Assembly (NCBI GenBank): GCA_900541795.1
Contig: UQLC01000007.1
Coordinates: forward strand, 47,688-111,687
From: an uncultured Collinsella sp.
Lineage (GTDB): Bacteria; Actinomycetota; Coriobacteriia; Coriobacteriales; Coriobacteriaceae
DNA: 64,000 nt
Reading direction: 5' to 3'
The notes below the pieces were generated by a model. That model was not told the origin of the DNA, searched no databases, and saw only the letters and a list, made by a program, of their open reading frames with translations. Below, piece after piece: positions 60,007 through 64,000 of the stretch; within the stretch, counting starts at the first letter, position 1, and every line of letters starts with the position of its first letter. The position numbers and the translations under genes are program-made.

Positions 60007-60072
60007 CGATACTTTCGCGATAAGTTTATATAAGCTTATATAACTCGATATTATTCGATATAGTCTACGATA
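60007..60072. promoter_or_regulatory. CGATA iterons and palindrome upstream of the AAA ATPase gene
   Basis: CGATA occurs at 60007, 60018, 60046, 60056 and 60068, with gaps of 11, 28, 10 and 12 bases, and a perfect palindrome TATATAAGCTTATATA (60027-60042) fills the larger gap. The surroundings are far more A+T-rich than the rest of the window. This looks like an operator array that controls the gene at 60123. Confidence 0.5.
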
Positions 60073-60122
60073 AAAAATAAGCAATGATTGACTGTTAATC
60101 GATTCCCTAGAAAGGCAAACAA

Positions 60123-61226
60123 GTGAGCGCCACAGCATTCCATAACCCCTTTCGTCCCACTGCCGGCGCTGAGCCTCCGCGCATAATTGGTCGTGACGAT
60201 ATCGCCCTTGAGTTTACCGAGAGTTTGAATGCGGGAATTGGTGCACCTGCGAGGCTCATGCGCATTGCTGGACCGAGGGGCTCCGGAAAAACTGTTTTGC
60301 TCTGCGACCTTAGGGATCGTGCGCGAGAGCTTGGTTGGAAGACCGCTATTGTTTCTGCTGGCCCAAACCTATTGCTGGACTTGAGGGATCAGGTTGCTGA
60401 TTCTTCCCTTGCGGCCAATGCTTCGGTCGGCGTAAATGCCGGCGTTGTTTCCGCGAAAGTTGACGTTGCGCCCAAAGAGCCAAGCCTTAGAAAGTTGCTG
60501 AGTTCGGCAGCGAAGTCTTCCAAGGGTCTTTTTATTGCCATCGATGAAGTTCAGGACGCCCCGATTGACGATATGCGTGCCATTGCGTCTACGGTTCAGC
60601 TTTTGATAGGGGAAAGAGTAGATATCGCACTTGCCTTTGCCGGTTTACCCGCCGGTGTTATGGATCTTATTAACGGTAAGGCACTTACGTTCTTGCGTCG
60701 TGCCCTCCCCGAAGATCTGGCGCCTATCAACCAGGTGGAGGTGGCGCTTTCTATGGGCGACAGTTTTATTGCGACCGGCTTGACCATAGAGGACGATCTG
60801 TTGTCGAGATCCGCTAAGGCTACTAAGGGCTATGCCTATCTGGTACAACTGGTTGGTTATTCCATTTGGCAGCGCGCCAACTTGCATCGTGCCAAAAGTG
60901 CCATCGTGAGTGAGCGCGATGTTGCCGAAGGCATTGCGCTGGCAGAGGCTCGTTTTCACGATGTTGTTCACGAGCCCGCGATTTCTGGACTGGGGCTTAA
61001 CGATATCAAATACCTTTTGGCGATGTGCGAGGACAAACAACAGTCCAAATCATCCGAGATTGCTAGGCGCATGGGTAAAAAGACCAATGAGATTAGCTCT
61101 ATTAGGGCAAAATTGCTACAAAGAGAGGTTATTCAGGCGCCACAGAGAGGCTACGTGCAGTTTGCCGTGCCGGACCTAGATATCTATCTGCGAGAGAACG
61201 CCGAGGAAATTCTCGAACGGTTCTAG
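60123..61226 (+). CDS. AAA/STAND-like ATPase with C-terminal winged helix
   Basis: A 367-residue P-loop protein. NPFRPTAGAEPPRIIGRDDI opens it like Orc1/Cdc6-type and archaeal-type ATPases; Walker A is IAGPRGSGKTVLL near 50, Walker B LFIAIDEVQDAP near 138 and a sensor-like LAFAGLPAGVM near 175. The last 70 residues form a winged helix (KSSEIARRMGKKTNEISSIRAKLLQREVIQ). Function unknown: roles in mobile elements, DNA transactions or defence are all possible. GTG 60123 follows AAAGG. It is convergent with the HATPase-STAS gene. Confidence 0.78.
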   Translation: MSATAFHNPFRPTAGAEPPRIIGRDDIALEFTESLNAGIGAPARLMRIAGPRGSGKTVLLCDLRDRARELGWKTAIVSAGPNLLLDLRDQVADSSLAANASVGVNAGVVSAKVDVAPKEPSLRKLLSSAAKSSKGLFIAIDEVQDAPIDDMRAIASTVQLLIGERVDIALAFAGLPAGVMDLINGKALTFLRRALPEDLAPINQVEVALSMGDSFIATGLTIEDDLLSRSAKATKGYAYLVQLVGYSIWQRANLHRAKSAIVSERDVAEGIALAEARFHDVVHEPAISGLGLNDIKYLLAMCEDKQQSKSSEIARRMGKKTNEISSIRAKLLQREVIQAPQRGYVQFAVPDLDIYLRENAEEILERF

Positions 61227-61366
61227 GTCGAGGTATTTTCCATATCACCATAGTGAATCGTTAGCACGTTGGTCCCTTCGGATTGTTGGCTTGGCGTCTG
61301 GTGTGATTGACCGTAGCGTAAGTACGTAAAGCGATTGTTGTTGACGCTTAATGCATGCGGCTTCCG

Positions 61367-62590
61367 TTATTTTCGAGTGACATAATCGATTGCTTCCGCG
61401 CAAGATTGGCATAGATTCACAATTGAGTATTTCCGAATGAAGGTGACTAGGCCTACCTCGCGCATCAATTTGTTGATAAACTCATCTGCAAACGATAGGC
61501 TGATGAACGGCACGTCCGCAAAGTCCAAATAGACCTTATTATCTGCATCGTTAGCCATGTTTAATGCTAAACAGCGCATTTTCGCAGCGTCGTATCTGCT
61601 TCCAAATCCGGATGATTCGTCAGCCAGACGAAGTCGGAGGCTTCTGCCCGACGGGTCGGTTTCATGGGATTCTTTCCAAAGATTGACTGGTGAGTTTCCC
61701 TCAAAAATATCTGACATGGATATTGATGAGTTTGTCGAGATTTGAAAATCTACCAACGTGCTTCCGCCTGCCGGGGTGTTGACGTTTCTGAATGCGACCG
61801 TAGCGTCTGACCCCTTATGTTTGTGAACCTTTCTATATCCAATGCCGTCAGACTGAATATCGAGAGAACCAGATGCTGCGTCGACAATACTGTCAAGAAG
61901 CCATAATCCGTTGCCTGCGCCATTTCCATCTGTTACGCCCTTGCTGAGGGCGAGTTGTATAGCCTCCTTTGTGTCAGCAAAGGCTACGCCGCCACTCCTA
62001 AGTGAATTGGGGATGCCAATTCCGTCATCATGGACTGCGATTGCGACTTTGTTAGATTGACGATGAACTTGGGCCATTACGTAGCCTTCAACATGCTCGC
62101 TTTGCATTTTTGTCGAATGAACAAGCACGTTATCTGATATCTCGTTTAATCCGTATTCGATTCCATGGAGAAGCCCGGGCGCAAGCACCGTAGTCTTGCG
62201 AAGTGAGTCGATAATCCCACTAACCACATCAAAGTGCGTATTTCTGTCGAAGCGCCAAACTTTATCAAGAAATGATGCCGAATCGACACCATTAGGGTCT
62301 TTGTAGGGCTTTAATAACCCCAAAGCTTCAGCATAGGTTCCCTTACCAGTCGATTTGGAGGGGAGGAAAGTGCAACCGTGGTCGGTCGAATAGGATGACA
62401 AGGTCGCAACTATCGGAAGTACTCGATTGGGATATAACCCGTTTTCTTCAGCCTCCAGTCTAACTTTGAAAATGTTGAAGCCGGATTCGATGGCAGTGTC
62501 TATTCTTTTCCTGAGATAGCCGGCTGCGCCGCGAGACGGCTTTATGGTTAACACTACATAGGGCTTTTTGGGTTCAGATGTATAATTCAT
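61367..62590 (-). CDS. HATPase (GHKL) protein with C-terminal STAS-like DUF4325 domain
   Basis: A 407-residue protein. The GHKL ATP-binding site is clear: N-box HGIEYGLNEISDNVLVHS near 145, G1 VAIAVHDDGIGIP near 190 and G2 DGNGAGNGLWLLDSIVD near 225. The C-terminal 90 residues (CLALNMANDADNKVYLDFADVPFISLSFADEFINKLM) match the STAS-like DUF4325 domain. Pairing an anti-sigma-like kinase/ATPase with a STAS-like domain in one chain suggests an internal switch. Start 62590 is preferred; an extension to 62704 looks non-coding. A+T-rich codons set it apart from the core genes and suggest transfer. Confidence 0.78.
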   Translation of the reverse strand: MNYTSEPKKPYVVLTIKPSRGAAGYLRKRIDTAIESGFNIFKVRLEAEENGLYPNRVLPIVATLSSYSTDHGCTFLPSKSTGKGTYAEALGLLKPYKDPNGVDSASFLDKVWRFDRNTHFDVVSGIIDSLRKTTVLAPGLLHGIEYGLNEISDNVLVHSTKMQSEHVEGYVMAQVHRQSNKVAIAVHDDGIGIPNSLRSGGVAFADTKEAIQLALSKGVTDGNGAGNGLWLLDSIVDAASGSLDIQSDGIGYRKVHKHKGSDATVAFRNVNTPAGGSTLVDFQISTNSSISMSDIFEGNSPVNLWKESHETDPSGRSLRLRLADESSGFGSRYDAAKMRCLALNMANDADNKVYLDFADVPFISLSFADEFINKLMREVGLVTFIRKYSIVNLCQSCAEAIDYVTRK

Positions 62591-63360
62591 GGTGAAACAG
62601 CCTGGCCATGGTCCCGAATTGGTAAGTAGGGCTATTCTATCAGTGAAGCCCCAGACGCCTCTGATACAAGCGAAACATTGGGGCATTTTTTTGGACAATT
62701 TCACGGTTAACGCGTGTGGCGCCGTCCTGGTAAGTCAGTAAAACTGTTCGCAACTTCTTACTTCAATTAAATTGATGGTCGTACCTCTAGATGAGGCACT
62801 TGCACCCTTGCTGGATTGCATGGTCGGCATTATTGATGGACTGAAGTTGGTGCGTTTTGCTGCCGGTTACCATCGTTCATGCGTTCCTTCCACTTGCTGC
62901 ATGCTTAAATGCATACTTAAACGATCTTTACTGGCTCTACGCTCCTATATACCAATGCTATTTGCTGCAAGCGAGACCCCTCATTTTTAACCCTAGCAAT
63001 TTATATTTCGTTCATCGGGTGGCCATTGCAGAGCATTATGCAGGAGGGGTATTGAAACATTGGCGTAGTGTCTGCTTTCGACTGGTGCTAGGAGATTGAG
63101 CTAAAACTAAGTTGGTGCCTCCATTTGCTGCCTCTGGTCTATTCGCCGCATGCGTACGCTCGAGATCATGGATGAGCAGCGACCTGAATCACGACCCGTA
63201 AAGGCCGCGGCTGGCCGAATGCACGGCCAGTACCTCAGGTGCGGCGGGATCGGGACCCACGGGGAGGTCCACCCGCCCGCGCATCGTGTGGTACGTCAGA
63301 CCTCGCGACGCCGAGGAGCCCGCGCTGCGCTGATATGGGGTAGCGCGGGCTCCTCGGCCG
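62591..63360. other. 770-bp region without supported genes
   Basis: Starts with the promoter area of the HATPase gene, then carries A+T-rich DNA with an unconvincing 80-codon frame at 62857-63099, and ends in G+C-rich DNA with a 17-bp-arm hairpin (63310-63358). No IS3 OrfB sequence is found here, although it would be expected after OrfA. Confidence 0.45.
63310..63358. repeat. 17-bp perfect inverted repeat after IS3 OrfA
   Basis: GCCGAGGAGCCCGCGCT (63310-63326) and its exact complement (63342-63358) enclose 15 bases. It begins three bases past the OrfA stop on the minus strand and has no T-run. Confidence 0.8.
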
Positions 63361-63657
63361 CTATGGCCCCCACCTTCGAGCGTATATCAGCGCCGCTTGT
63401 TTCAAGACATCGACCTCCATGCGGAGCCTGCGGTTCTCGCGCCCCGGCTCTATGATCCTGTTCTGCTCGGGCATGCGGTTGTCCGCCGCATGGGGCGAAC
63501 CCGTCGCGTTGATCGATTTGACCCAGCGCTCGACGGTGCTCTTGCCGAGATTGTACTCCTCCATGATCTCCCGCTTGGGCTTGCCGACGTTGTAGAGCTC
63601 GACTATCTGCCTCTTGAACTCGTCGGTGAAATGCCTGGGGTGCCTGGGGTCCCTCAT
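63361..63657 (-). CDS. IS3-family transposase OrfA (element incomplete)
   Basis: A 98-residue DNA-binding subunit: HFTDEFKRQIVELYNVGKPKREIMEEYNLGKSTVERWVK is the HTH, and ENRRLRMEVDVLKQAALIYARR is the leucine-zipper-like tail typical of IS3/IS911 OrfA. In intact IS3 elements OrfB with a DDE core follows by frameshift; here the following 600 bases on the minus strand have no such frame, so transposition from this copy alone is unlikely. The protein itself looks complete. Confidence 0.85.
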   Translation of the reverse strand: MRDPRHPRHFTDEFKRQIVELYNVGKPKREIMEEYNLGKSTVERWVKSINATGSPHAADNRMPEQNRIIEPGRENRRLRMEVDVLKQAALIYARRWGP

Positions 63658-64000
63658 GCAGCTCTCCCGTCTCTCACGCCCCTCACGGAACTGTCCATAT
63701 CGGTGTGGTCAATCCAGAAAACCGAATGGGGCGGACGGGGTCGTCCGGCTGAGTTTGGGAATCGGTGCCGGACGGCGGGCGGAGCATGACCCCGAGACCC
63801 ATCGAAACACTTCTGCATCGTTTCTTCAACTGGGGAAGCTCCGGTCCCGGCACCCATTTCGGGAACCGGGGCCGTTCGGTTAAGTGCGGGAAGGGGCTAT
63901 CCGTTCGGGACGTTCGGCTGAAGTTGAGAATCGACCTTCTTTTCTGTCTTTGCATAAATAAATAAGGATAAAATTAATCAATAAATAGTAACGAAATCAG
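63658..64000. other. 343-bp right-edge region upstream of OrfA
   Basis: Contains imperfect direct repeats CGGCTGAGTTTGGGAATCGG (63748) and CGGCTGAAGTTGAGAATCGA (63917), which may be IS end sequence, then changes abruptly to A+T-rich DNA after about 63940. No gene seen. Confidence 0.4.

Noticed and set aside
60007..60072. Replication origin or plasmid iteron region
   Set aside because: The CGATA boxes are short and the adjacent ATPase lacks Rep or DnaA signatures; an operator array is the simpler reading.
62857..63099. 80-codon open frame
   Set aside because: No ribosome site, no recognisable domain, and it lies in a composition boundary zone; it could be a gene remnant but cannot be supported.

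Overview
The window is about 60% G+C, with genes on both strands, short intergenic gaps and few hallmarks of foreign DNA except at the two ends. The gene set (ATP-dependent PEP carboxykinase, a long basic N-terminal extension on Rho, CarD, SUF with SufU, the GGGtGRT gene pair, LctP) and the codon use point to an anaerobic gut actinomycete of class Coriobacteriia, most like Collinsella. That assignment is inferred from content; no rRNA is present.

Layout. 1-2 kb: the C-terminal tail of a BrxL/Lon-like protein of a BREX-type defence locus, then two genes of unknown function. 2-13 kb: housekeeping and transport (K+/H+ antiporter, phosphatase, flippase, L-lactate permease, pckA, stand-alone B3/B4 domain, MarR, DegV, MGMT-like). 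13-17 kb: trpS, a polyprenyl-phosphate sugar-phosphate transferase and a radical SAM gene, with two unannotated small-RNA candidates in the gaps. 17-27 kb: tRNA-Ala, pncB, proB and proA (separated by an opposing S33 peptidase gene), an HD protein, carD and argS. 27-35 kb: rho, an unknown alanine-rich membrane protein, vanZ-like, a ROK sugar kinase and an aminotransferase. 35-41 kb: tRNA-His and tRNA-Lys with a duplicated Lys 3' flank, a flavoprotein, the GGGtGRT/scaffold pair and a RAYT-like transposase that has lost key residues. 41-47 kb: the sufCBDSU operon with a divergent IscR-like regulator and twin 31-bp operator candidates. 47-52 kb: an MntA/HepT-type toxin-antitoxin pair, a cell-wall-anchored lysozyme-like protein and a degenerate AAA/PD-(D/E)XK protein. 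51-60 kb: six glycosyltransferase genes, five of them co-directional. 60-64 kb: a more A+T-rich accessory segment with an AAA ATPase, a HATPase-STAS protein and an IS3 OrfA remnant.

How the parts fit. Lactate uptake and pckA suit anaerobic fermentative and anaplerotic metabolism. SUF and its IscR-like regulator supply Fe-S clusters, and a second IscU-like scaffold sits with GGGtGRT. The sugar-phosphate transferase, flippase and glycosyltransferase cluster are consistent with surface polysaccharide or teichoic acid assembly, although they lie far apart.

Intergenic DNA is rich in short palindromic repeats of at least four families. The most frequent has six copies between 10.1 and 24.7 kb, mostly directly after stop codons, where it may end transcription. 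The most informative unexplained items are the 13.2-kb three-hairpin RNA candidate, the 16.2-kb 6S-like candidate, the promoter-leader-terminator unit at 10.2 kb, the inactive-looking RAYT, the twin operators and the 150-bp MITE-like element at 27.5 kb. No CRISPR array, rRNA, prophage or complete insertion sequence was seen.
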